This document shows positions 16,285-23,102 of a stretch of 46,469 nt of DNA, in pieces (positions within the stretch are counted from its first letter, which is position 1; the number at the start of each line of letters is the position of its first letter). Origin of the DNA: Palsa-892 sp035556215 (lineage in GTDB: Bacteria > Pseudomonadota > Alphaproteobacteria > Rhizobiales > Xanthobacteraceae); NCBI GenBank assembly GCA_035556215.1, contig DATMFI010000030.1:1-46469 (forward strand), written 5' to 3'. The notes under the pieces were generated by a model. It was not told where the DNA came from and did no database searches. It saw only the letters and a program-made list of their open reading frames with translations. Position numbers and translations under genes: made by a program.

Positions 16285-17640
16285 ATGTCGCGAATCACGC
16301 GCGCTTCCGAACAGCCAAAGCCCTCCATTCGCGAGACGCTCGCCGTTTATCTGCGGCCGCGCGTTCTGATCGTGATGTTTCTCGGCTTTTCGGCCGGGCT
16401 GCCGCTCGCACTTTCCGGCTCGACGCTGCTCGTCTGGATGCGCGAAGCCGGCGTCGACCTCGGCACCATCGGGCTCTTTGCGCTCGCCGGGACGCCCTAC
16501 ACCATCAAATTTCTATGGGCGCCGCTCGTCGATGCGCTCGACGTGCCGATTCTCTCGCGTCTTCTGGGCCGGAGGCGCGGCTGGCTGATCTTCTCCCAGC
16601 TTCTTCTCATTGCGGCGATCGTCTTTCTCGCTTTCTCCGACCCGGCAAAAGCGCCATGGATCGTCGCGCTCGGCGCGGTGATGGTCGCCGCCGCATCCGC
16701 GACGCAAGACATCGTCATCGACGCCTTTCGCGTCGAATCGCTGCCCGAAAGCGAACAGGCCGCCGGCATGGCGTCTTACGTCGCGGCCTATCGCGTCGGC
16801 ATGCTGGTCTCGACCGCGGGCGCGCTGTTTCTGGTCAGCGGCTTCGAGGCTTACGGCCTGTCGAAGCACGGCGCGTGGACCGCAGGCTATGTCACGATGG
16901 CAGCTTTCGTCATCATCGGCATGCTGACATCGCTCATAGCCACCGAGCCCCTACAGTCGCAGCGCATCGAGACTGCGCATCACCGCGAGAACGCGCTCTC
17001 ACGCATTTTCCAAGCGGCGCTCGGCGCGTTTCGCGATTTCTGGCAGATGGAAGCCGCGCTGGCCGTGCTCGCTTTCGTCGTGCTGTTCAAATTCACCGAT
17101 GCGCTGGCGGGTGCCATGACGGCGCCGTTCGTGATCGATCTTGGTTTTTCGCGCAACGAATATGCCGCGATCATCAAGGGCGTCGGGCTTGCCGCAACCC
17201 TGATCGGCGGCTTTGCCGGCGGTTATGTCGCGCGGCGCTATCCGCTCGCGTTAAGCCTTTGGATCGGCGGCATCCTGCAGGCGCTGGCCAATTTCGCTTT
17301 TTCCTGGCAGGCGATCATCGGCCATGACATCGCCTGGCTGACCTTTGCGATCGTCACCGAGAATTTCACCAGCGCCATCGGCACGGTGATTTTCGTCGCG
17401 TATCTTTCGGCGCTCTGCAGAAACCCGGCCTACACGGCGACGCAATATGCGCTGCTCACGGCACTCGCCGCGATCGGCCGAACATATTTGTCGGCGGGCG
17501 CCGGTTACATTGCCGAGGCGTCGGGCTGGTTCTGGTTCTTCGCGCTCTGCGCTCTCGCCGGCCTGCCGGGCCTCATATTGCTGGGCTGGCTGCAGACGAA
17601 GGGTCACTTCAGGCAAGTGACGGGGCAATCGCCCCGCTAA
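16285..17640 (+). CDS. ampG: AmpG-family MFS permease
   Basis: A 451-residue major facilitator protein with 12 hydrophobic segments. The opening GFSAGLPLALSGSTLLVWMREAG and the LFALAGTPYTIKFLWAPLVD segment are typical of AmpG, the inner-membrane importer of anhydromuropeptides from peptidoglycan turnover. ASATQDIVIDAFRVESL, also typical, follows in the fourth to fifth helices. In proteobacteria AmpG supplies cell-wall fragments for recycling and for induction of AmpC beta-lactamase. No ampR, ampC or nagZ is next to it. Substrate identity rests on family resemblance. It ends exactly against the stop of the opposing secreted-protein gene. Confidence 0.85.
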   Translation: MSRITRASEQPKPSIRETLAVYLRPRVLIVMFLGFSAGLPLALSGSTLLVWMREAGVDLGTIGLFALAGTPYTIKFLWAPLVDALDVPILSRLLGRRRGWLIFSQLLLIAAIVFLAFSDPAKAPWIVALGAVMVAAASATQDIVIDAFRVESLPESEQAAGMASYVAAYRVGMLVSTAGALFLVSGFEAYGLSKHGAWTAGYVTMAAFVIIGMLTSLIATEPLQSQRIETAHHRENALSRIFQAALGAFRDFWQMEAALAVLAFVVLFKFTDALAGAMTAPFVIDLGFSRNEYAAIIKGVGLAATLIGGFAGGYVARRYPLALSLWIGGILQALANFAFSWQAIIGHDIAWLTFAIVTENFTSAIGTVIFVAYLSALCRNPAYTATQYALLTALAAIGRTYLSAGAGYIAEASGWFWFFALCALAGLPGLILLGWLQTKGHFRQVTGQSPR

Positions 17641-18177
17641 TTACTTCTTCGGGTAAATCAACCATTCCATCGGCCGGCGCTTGGGATCGAAGCGGCCTTT
17701 GTTGCAGTCGACTTTCAGCCAATAACGCGTCAGCAGGAAATCCCGGCCGTTCCATTTCCACTCGCCCGCGCTGCCGCACACGCTGTTCTTGCGGCCCCGA
17801 TTGAGGCTCGTCAGCGTTTTTTCCTTTGCGCTGAATTCCGGCGCGGTCAGGCTATGGCGACTCTCGAAACCGCGAATCTTCGGAAAGCTGAAGACGAGAA
17901 CACGCGCGGCATCGGGCGATGCCTCGGGATAGACAAAGAAAATTCCCGAATACTGATACTCGTCCTTGCGGCAGAGGATTTCCTGCATCTTCTGGCCGTC
18001 GCCGAGATCGTGCGGCGGATCGAGATGCTCGGTTGCCTGCTCATAATTGACCGCGCAATCGGACGTCTTGAGGCCCGACTCGACGATGGCGCGCGGTACC
18101 GCAAGTGCCGCTGCGGCGGGGGCAGCAGCGCAGGTCACAAGCAGAAAAATTGCGATGTTTCGCAACATGATTCCCAT
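17641..18177 (-). CDS. Secreted DUF1176-like protein
   Basis: A 178-residue protein with a hydrophobic N-terminus (LRNIAIFLLVTCAAAPAAAA) that looks like a cleavable signal peptide ending near residue 26. The mature part has four cysteines, which may form two disulfides. The segment TLTSLNRGRKNSVCGSAGEW, followed by W-x-G-x-x-F, resembles the C-terminal part of DUF1176 proteins, whose role is unknown. ATG 18168 inside the frame is an alternative start. It is the last gene after recR, 21 bases downstream, so it may share the dnaX-ybaB-recR transcript. The family assignment is tentative; the signal peptide is the firmest observation. Confidence 0.65.
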   Translation of the reverse strand: MGIMLRNIAIFLLVTCAAAPAAAALAVPRAIVESGLKTSDCAVNYEQATEHLDPPHDLGDGQKMQEILCRKDEYQYSGIFFVYPEASPDAARVLVFSFPKIRGFESRHSLTAPEFSAKEKTLTSLNRGRKNSVCGSAGEWKWNGRDFLLTRYWLKVDCNKGRFDPKRRPMEWLIYPKK

Positions 18178-18198
18178 CTTAGCTGAAAGTCGTGACGT

Positions 18199-18804
18199 CT
18201 AGAACGGCGTCCGTGAACGGATTGCAGCAGACAATGTTCCTTCGTCAAGATAATCGAGTTCGCCGCCGACCGGCACGCCATAGGCAAGCCGCGTCACCTT
18301 GACGCCGGTGTCGCGTAACAGGTCCGTGATGTAGTGGGCCGTAGTCTGGCCATCGACCGTGGCGTTCAGCGCCAGCACCACTTCCTTGATCGGCGAGTCG
18401 CCTACGCGTCCGATCAGCCCCGAAAGGTTCAACTGATCCGGGCCGATGCCATCGAGCGGCGACAAAGTACCGCCGAGCACATGGTACTGGCCGGAGACGA
18501 CGCCGGCGCGCTCGAGCGCCCACAGATCGCCGACGTTTTCGACCACGACCAAAAGCGAGCGGTCGCGCGCAGGATCGGCGCAAACCGTGCAGGGATCGCG
18601 GGTATCGACATTGCCGCAGACCGAGCACTCGACGATCTTGTCGTGAGCATCGGTGATCGCCGCGGCCAACGGCTCCATCAATTCGTCGCGGCGCTTGACG
18701 AGATGAAGCGCGGCACGGCGCGCCGAGCGCGGCCCAAGACCCGGCAGGCGCGCGAGCAACTGGATCAGGCGTTCGATTTCAGGCCCGGCAACGGAGCGGC
18801 GCAT
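18199..18804 (-). CDS. recR: Recombination mediator RecR
   Basis: The 201-residue protein works with RecO (and RecF) to load RecA on gapped DNA. An N-terminal helix-hairpin-helix (LPGLGPRSARRAALHL, about 20-35) is followed by a zinc finger with Cys60, Cys63, Cys72 and Cys75 (CSVCGN...PCTVC). A Toprim domain starting at LLVVVENVGDL and the C-terminal Walker-like LAYGVPVGGELDYLDEGTL complete the protein. Length is normal. It follows ybaB by 13 bases in the conserved dnaX-ybaB-recR order. Confidence 0.97.
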   Translation of the reverse strand: MRRSVAGPEIERLIQLLARLPGLGPRSARRAALHLVKRRDELMEPLAAAITDAHDKIVECSVCGNVDTRDPCTVCADPARDRSLLVVVENVGDLWALERAGVVSGQYHVLGGTLSPLDGIGPDQLNLSGLIGRVGDSPIKEVVLALNATVDGQTTAHYITDLLRDTGVKVTRLAYGVPVGGELDYLDEGTLSAAIRSRTPF

Positions 18805-18817
18805 TGAAAGCGGTTCT

Positions 18818-19138
18818 CTAGAAAAGCTTCATACCCGGCGGGATCGGCAAACCGCCCGTAAGATCCTTCATCCTGTCCTGCATCACCTGCTCGGCCTTGC
18901 CACGCGCGTCGGCATGCGCTGCGACGATCAAATCCTCGACGATCTCGCGCTCACCCGGCTTCATGAGAGAGTCGTCGATTTTCACTTTCTTCATTGCGCC
19001 CTTGGCCGAAAGCGTCACGGTCACAAGGCCGCCGCCGGCCATGCCCTCGACATCGACGGTATCGAGCTCGGCCTGCATCTTCTCCATGCGGCCTTGCAGC
19101 TCTTTGAGCTTGCCCATCATGCCCAGGATGTCAGCCAT
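18818..19138 (-). CDS. ybaB: YbaB/EbfC nucleoid-associated protein
   Basis: The 106-residue protein opens MADILGMMGKLKELQGRMEK and contains GGGLVTVTLSAKGAMKKVKI and GLPIPPGMKLF, the standard YbaB/EbfC signature along its full length. Members form small dimers that bind DNA and coat the nucleoid. The ATG overlaps the dnaX stop as TGATG, so translation is coupled. An in-frame TTG one codon earlier is an unlikely start. Confidence 0.95.
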   Translation of the reverse strand: MADILGMMGKLKELQGRMEKMQAELDTVDVEGMAGGGLVTVTLSAKGAMKKVKIDDSLMKPGEREIVEDLIVAAHADARGKAEQVMQDRMKDLTGGLPIPPGMKLF

Positions 19139-20901
19139 CAATCGTCTCCCTGTTCATGGAGCTCGGAGTGCAAATCTTCGATTTCGTCCTCGTCCGCGAG
19201 CGGCTTCGGCGGGCGGACATCGACGATCTCCGCGCCGGGAAAGCGCGCCAGCACCGCGGCGACCAGCGGATCGGAGCGCACGTCCTGCACCAGTGCGATC
19301 TTTTGCGCCGCGAGCGTTTCGGCAATTGTCGGCCCGCCCTTCTGGTCGGAGAGCGCGACAAACCAGCGCTTGCCCGTCCATTCGGTCAGCTTGCCGGAAA
19401 GCTCCTGCGTAATGCCATGCGGCGCATTCGCGGCGAGCGCAATCTCGAGCCGCCCTTCCTGGATGCGCACGAGACGAAGATAATTCTCGACCGCATGCTT
19501 GATCTTGAGGTCACGCTTATCGGAAGCGAGCGTTGCCACGTCTTCGAGCGAGGAAAGCCGCGGGCCGGATGCCACGGCTTCGGCGGCATATTCGGTTTGC
19601 GCAATGGGCCGCGCGCGCGAGCCGCCTTCAACGGCGAGCGAAAGACGCGGCGCGGAAGCCGGCGCGCCTTTTGGCGCAGCGCCGCCCGACGGCACGGCGC
19701 CGGAGCCATCCTTCAACATGCGCAGCGCTTCATCGGGCGTCGGCAGATCGGATGCATAAGCCAGGCGCACCAGCACCATTTCGGCGGCCTGCATCGGCTT
19801 TTCCGAGCCATTCACTTCGCCGAGGCCCTTGGCCAGAATCTGCCAGGTGCGCGAAAGCGCACGCACGGAAAGTTTGGCGGCAAATTCACTGCCGCGCTTC
19901 CTCTCCGCTTCGACAAGGCTCTTGTCGTTCTTCGAGTCCGGCACGAGCTTGAAGCACGTCACGAGGTGGGTGAATTCGGCAAGATCCGCGATCACCACCG
20001 CGGGCTCAGCGCCGGTATCGTATTGCGCGCGAAACTCGCCGAGCGCCGCGGCGATATCGCCTTTCATCAGCGCTTCGAAGAGATCGATGACGCGCGTGCG
20101 GTCGGCAAGCCCGAGCATGCCACGCACATCTTCGGCCGTAACCTTGGCTTCGCCATGCGCCATCGCCTGATCGAGGATCGAGAGCGCGTCGCGCACCGAG
20201 CCTTCGGCGGCGCGCGCGATCATGGCGAGCGCTTCGGGCTCAGTGGTGATCTTTTCTTTCTCGGCGATGCCCGCGAGATGTTCGGTCAGCACATTGGCAT
20301 CGACGCGGCGCAGATCGAAACGCTGGCAGCGCGAAAGCACCGTCACCGGCACCTTCCGGATTTCGGTGGTGGCGAAGATAAACTTTGCATGCGCCGGCGG
20401 CTCTTCGAGCGTTTTCAGCAGCGCATTGAAGGCCGCCGTCGACAACATATGCACTTCGTCAAGGATGTAGATCTTGTAGCGCGCGTTGACCGGCGTATAG
20501 CGCACGGCGTCGGTGATCTGGCGAACGTCGTCGACGCCGTTGTGAGACGCTGCATCCATCTCGATCACGTCGATATGCCGGCCTTCCATGATCGCCTCGC
20601 AGTGGCGGCCAAGAACCGGCATGTTCAGCGTCGGCGCGCCGCCGCCTTCGGGCGGTTCGTAATTCAACGCGCGGGCGAGGATGCGCGCCGTCGTCGTTTT
20701 GCCGACGCCGCGCACACCGGTGAGGATGTAGGCCTGCGCGATGCGCCCGCTTTCGAAAGCATTCGAAAGCGTTCGCACCATCGCATCCTGTCCGATCAGA
20801 TCGTCAAAGCTCGCCGGGCGATATTTACGCGCAAGAACACGATAGCCCGCGGCTTCCGCGGTCTTGCCTGCACCTTTGATTTGCCTCGGCGATTCGTTCA
20901 T
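19138..20901 (-). CDS. dnaX: DNA polymerase III subunits gamma/tau
   Basis: The 587-residue clamp-loader ATPase. The AAA+ core has Walker A TGVRGVGKTTT (61-71), the Walker B/DExx segment YILDEVHML, sensor-1 region FATTEIRKVP, and the SRC arginine-finger segment LSRCQRF. Domain III and a C-terminal tau-like part that contacts the polymerase follow. Three of the four cysteines of the usual zinc module are missing: the stretch NMPVLGRHCEAIMEGRH keeps only Cys101. I believe this is shared by relatives, but it is worth noting. It heads dnaX-ybaB-recR, 9 bases after a small secreted-protein gene. Whether a frameshifted gamma form is made was not determined. Confidence 0.97.
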   Translation of the reverse strand: MNESPRQIKGAGKTAEAAGYRVLARKYRPASFDDLIGQDAMVRTLSNAFESGRIAQAYILTGVRGVGKTTTARILARALNYEPPEGGGAPTLNMPVLGRHCEAIMEGRHIDVIEMDAASHNGVDDVRQITDAVRYTPVNARYKIYILDEVHMLSTAAFNALLKTLEEPPAHAKFIFATTEIRKVPVTVLSRCQRFDLRRVDANVLTEHLAGIAEKEKITTEPEALAMIARAAEGSVRDALSILDQAMAHGEAKVTAEDVRGMLGLADRTRVIDLFEALMKGDIAAALGEFRAQYDTGAEPAVVIADLAEFTHLVTCFKLVPDSKNDKSLVEAERKRGSEFAAKLSVRALSRTWQILAKGLGEVNGSEKPMQAAEMVLVRLAYASDLPTPDEALRMLKDGSGAVPSGGAAPKGAPASAPRLSLAVEGGSRARPIAQTEYAAEAVASGPRLSSLEDVATLASDKRDLKIKHAVENYLRLVRIQEGRLEIALAANAPHGITQELSGKLTEWTGKRWFVALSDQKGGPTIAETLAAQKIALVQDVRSDPLVAAVLARFPGAEIVDVRPPKPLADEDEIEDLHSELHEQGDD

Positions 20902-20910
20902 CAGATCCTT

Positions 20911-21105
20911 TTACTTCCGGCAATTGTTTTCGCGGCGCTGCTTGTCGCACCAAGAACTGCAAAGGCGTACCTGCCCGCCTCTCGACGCGCACTGGGAATA
21001 ACATTTCGCCGCATCACAAGAAGGTTTGGCGATAGCTTCGCTGGAAAATGCCGCCGCAACGATTCCCAAAAGTGCAACACTCAACGCAAGAACGAGCTTC
21101 CGCAT
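20911..21105 (-). CDS. Small secreted twin CX3C protein
   Basis: The 64-residue protein is not recognised. A signal peptide is clear: MRKLVLALSVALLGIVAAAF followed by a likely cleavage after SSEAIA at about residue 26. The mature part of about 38 residues holds six cysteines (30, 35, 39, 49, 53, 62), with the spacing C-x3-C-x9-C-x3-C at 35-53, which suggests a two-helix hairpin pinned by two disulfides. It is basic. The start is well supported: AAAGGGGGAACAC precedes the ATG with ideal spacing. It begins about 30 bases after the SRP RNA and ends 9 bases before dnaX, so it is likely transcribed with both. The gene is real by structure; its function is unknown. Confidence 0.75.
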   Translation of the reverse strand: MRKLVLALSVALLGIVAAAFSSEAIAKPSCDAAKCYSQCASRGGQVRLCSSWCDKQRRENNCRK

Positions 21106-21134
21106 GTGTTCCCCCTTTGGCTGTCGGCATTCTG

Positions 21135-21235
21135 GTGGGAGGCTGACGAGCGACCCGATCCGTGCTCGTTAGGGCTGCTTCCTTCCGGACCTGACCCGGT
21201 TGGCGAGTGGCTCGTCCACCGCCAACCTCCCGCCT
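21135..21235 (-). ncRNA. ffs: Signal recognition particle RNA, 4.5S type
   Basis: The minus strand contains the universally conserved SRP core GTCAGGTCCGGAAGGAAGCA, which forms the GGAA tetraloop hairpin and the Ffh-binding symmetric loop. The ends pair through GGGAGG (21226-21231) and CCTCCC (21137-21142), giving the roughly 100-base bacterial hairpin form. The RNA joins Ffh to target membrane proteins to SecYEG. A TATAGA -10-like box lies just upstream on the minus strand at about 21235-21240. The precise ends are approximate. Adjacency to dnaX is, as far as I know, common in rhizobia. Confidence 0.95.
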
Positions 21236-21288
21236 CTATATCGGGCCTTAAATCAGCGATAGCAAGCGAGGGAATGACGGTTCCACGT

Positions 21289-21317
21289 TTGAATTTCGCT
21301 GTCAGAACGCCTATTTC
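21289..21317 (+). promoter_or_regulatory. Probable promoter of the gdx operon
   Basis: A TTGAAT -35-like box (21289-21294) is followed 17 bases later by a TATTTC -10-like box (21312-21317). Transcription would start at about 21323-21325, right at the first riboswitch hairpin. The match is moderate; the position relative to the riboswitch makes it more believable. Confidence 0.45.
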
Positions 21318-21322
21318 TGAAC

Positions 21323-21369
21323 GGCGTGGACGGCCACGCCCTCCCCCGCAGCCGCAGGGACGACCCTGC
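21323..21369 (+). promoter_or_regulatory. Guanidine-II (mini-ykkC) riboswitch
   Basis: Two perfect hairpins stand side by side. The first (21323-21340) has a 7-pair stem GGCGTGG/CCACGCC closed by the loop ACGG. The second (21354-21369) has a 6-pair stem GCAGGG/CCCTGC closed by the loop ACGA. Paired stem-loops with ACGR tetraloops are the defining feature of mini-ykkC RNAs, now known as guanidine-II riboswitches. The 13-base linker CTCCCCCGCAGCC contains CTCC, which can pair with the GGAG ribosome-binding site at 21374-21377. This fits a model in which guanidine stabilises the two loops and frees the start site. The downstream gene is a Gdx-type exporter, as expected for the class. Confidence 0.92.
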
Positions 21370-21384
21370 AAACGGAGTTCGGTC

Positions 21385-21705
21385 ATGGCGTGGCTATATC
21401 TGTCGGCGGCGGGTCTTTTTGAAGTCGGCTGGGCCGTCGGTCTGAAATATACCGCGGGTTTCACCAGAATCGCCCCGACGGTCTGGACCATCGCAAGCAT
21501 GATCCTGAGCGTTTGGCTGCTGGGCCTTGCACTCAAGTCGCTGCCGCTCGGCACGGCTTATGCGATCTGGACCGGCATCGGCACGATCGGCACCGTCATC
21601 CTTGGCATTTTGTGGCTCGGAGAATCGGCGAATGCGCTTCGGCTCGCCTGCATCGCGCTGATCGTCACCGGGATCATCGGATTGAAGCTGGTATCGCCCG
21701 AATGA
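21385..21705 (+). CDS. gdx: Guanidinium exporter Gdx/SugE (SMR family)
   Basis: The 106-residue small multidrug resistance protein has four membrane helices. Glu13 in AAGLFEVGWAVGLKY is the conserved transport glutamate. The segment GTAYAIWTGIGTIGTVILGI is typical of the SugE/Gdx subgroup, which exchanges guanidinium for protons, rather than of the EmrE/Qac subgroup. A homodimer in dual orientation is expected for the family. The riboswitch ends 15 bases before the ATG, with GGAG between, so guanidine should switch the gene on. Its stop overlaps the start of the HIT gene as ATGA. A very long open frame upstream of this ATG is antisense to dnaX and is not part of the gene. Confidence 0.94.
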   Translation: MAWLYLSAAGLFEVGWAVGLKYTAGFTRIAPTVWTIASMILSVWLLGLALKSLPLGTAYAIWTGIGTIGTVILGILWLGESANALRLACIALIVTGIIGLKLVSPE

Positions 21706-22112
21706 CTTTCGCCATCGACCCGCGGCTTGCCGCCGAATCTCATTTGCTCGGGACGCTCTCGCTATGCGAGGTGCTGCTCTATGACGATGCACGCTTTCCC
21801 TGGCTCATTCTTGTGCCGAGGAAGGAAAATCTCGTCGAGATCATCGATCTTACCGACCGCGAACGAACGATGCTGATGGATGACATCACCGATGCATCGC
21901 GGGCGCTCAAGACGCTTATGAATTGTCACAAGCTCAACGTCGGGGCGCTTGGCAATCAGGTGCGGCAACTGCATGTGCACATCATCGCCCGCTTCGAGGA
22001 TGACGCCGCGTGGGCGGGACCGGTGTGGGGCAAAGGCGCACGCGTGCCTTATGAGAAGGCGGCCCGCGACGATTTGACGAAGAAGTTACAGGCGGCGCTG
22101 CAGCTCGGTTAG
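21702..22112 (+). CDS. HIT-family protein with Q-x-H-x-H active-site variant
   Basis: The 136-residue protein belongs to the histidine triad superfamily of nucleotide hydrolases and transferases. The active-site strand is QLHVHIIAR at 89-97. Compared with the canonical H-x-H-x-H motif, the first His is Gln89, while the presumed nucleophile His91 and the last His93 remain. LGNQVRQLHVHII, and a following AWAGPVWGKG segment, are, as far as I recall, common in alphaproteobacterial members. Likely substrates are dinucleoside polyphosphates or nucleoside phosphoramidates; this is not fixed. Its ATG overlaps the gdx stop (ATGA), so it is translated with the guanidinium exporter and presumably falls under the same riboswitch. 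Confidence 0.88.
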   Translation: MTFAIDPRLAAESHLLGTLSLCEVLLYDDARFPWLILVPRKENLVEIIDLTDRERTMLMDDITDASRALKTLMNCHKLNVGALGNQVRQLHVHIIARFEDDAAWAGPVWGKGARVPYEKAARDDLTKKLQAALQLG

Positions 22113-22142
22113 TTGCACGCCGCTTTATTGCATGCGAGCGTT

Positions 22143-23102
22143 ATGGCGTTCATGACGAAACCGATTGTTGCAAATTCCCTCGCTTCGCTTGGCTATATCG
22201 GCTCAAAGCTCGACCGCATTTCCGAACAGCGGCGCGACCGCGCGCGTATTGAAGCGGCGATGGACCACCCCGATGCCGGGGTTTATGCGCTTGCAGGCGA
22301 CATCATTCTTCTGAGGAAGCGCGGCGACATCCTCGATCCGCTGCTCTCCCCGGCCGAAGCGCGCAGCTTTGGCGAACCGCTGCAGACGATGTTCGTCGGG
22401 CTCGCGGGCGAAGCGGCGCGCTCGGCCATTTCAATCGCGCCGGAGACGGCCGAACGGGCGAAGGCGAACGGCGGCTATGCTGCGATCGATCTGCGCTCGG
22501 TCGCGGTACAAGGGCTTGCGCACCAGCATCTGCCGGCGCTTGCAAGCGCGAAGTCAGTGCTTTTGTGGCACGCCAGCCATCGCTTCTGCGCCAATTGCGG
22601 CATGCCGACGCAAAGCATCGAAGCCGGCTGGCGGCGCGACTGCCCGAATTGCGGCGAGCATCATTTTCCGCGCGTCGACCCTTGCGTCATCATGCTGGCA
22701 ATCGACGGCGATCGCTGCCTCCTCGGCCGTTCACACCGCTTTCTCCCGAACATGTGGTCTTGCCTCGCGGGCTTCGTGGAGCCCGGCGAAAGCTTCGAGG
22801 AATCCGTGCGGCGCGAAACGAAGGAGGAAACCGGCATCGAGGTCGGCGAAATGCGCTACTTCGCCTCGCAGCCGTGGCCGTTTCCGATGTCGATGATGGT
22901 CGCCTTCCATGCGGAGGCGAAGACCACTGATCTCACCATCGACTGGAAAGAACTCGAAGGGGCGCGCTGGTTCGATCGCGACGAGCTGCGATTGATGTTC
23001 GCGGGCAAGCATCCCGACGGCCTGTTTGTGCCGCCGCCAGTCGCCATCGCTCATCATATCATTCGAGCATATACCGAGAACGGCGCTGCCGTTCTGGCTT
23101 AG
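22143..23102 (+). CDS. nudC: NAD(+)/NADH pyrophosphatase, RNA deNADding enzyme
   Basis: The 319-residue Nudix hydrolase splits NAD(H) to NMN(H) and AMP and in E. coli also removes NAD caps from RNA. An N-terminal domain is followed by a zinc ribbon with Cys149, Cys152, Cys167 and Cys170. The Nudix box GFVEPGESFEESVRRETKEE comes next (about 210-229), and then the NudC-specific SQPWPFPMS at 242-250. The start is uncertain: ATG 22143, ATG 22152 and a TTG at 22113 are all in frame, with no strong ribosome-binding site. It follows the HIT gene by about 30 bases and may belong to the gdx transcript. Its stop overlaps the opposing pheA stop. Confidence 0.95.
   Translation: MAFMTKPIVANSLASLGYIGSKLDRISEQRRDRARIEAAMDHPDAGVYALAGDIILLRKRGDILDPLLSPAEARSFGEPLQTMFVGLAGEAARSAISIAPETAERAKANGGYAAIDLRSVAVQGLAHQHLPALASAKSVLLWHASHRFCANCGMPTQSIEAGWRRDCPNCGEHHFPRVDPCVIMLAIDGDRCLLGRSHRFLPNMWSCLAGFVEPGESFEESVRRETKEETGIEVGEMRYFASQPWPFPMSMMVAFHAEAKTTDLTIDWKELEGARWFDRDELRLMFAGKHPDGLFVPPPVAIAHHIIRAYTENGAAVLA

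Noticed and set aside
21323..21369. The paired hairpins read as a transcription terminator for an upstream gene
   Set aside because: No T-run follows either stem, no plus-strand gene ends upstream, and both loops have the ACGR sequence that defines guanidine-II RNAs.
19156..21384. A very long open frame on the plus strand opposite dnaX, leading into gdx
   Set aside because: It is antisense to a well-defined dnaX gene and has the Arg/His/Gly-rich, low-complexity look of a shadow frame in GC-rich DNA. Only its last 106 codons, from the ATG at 21385, match a known family.
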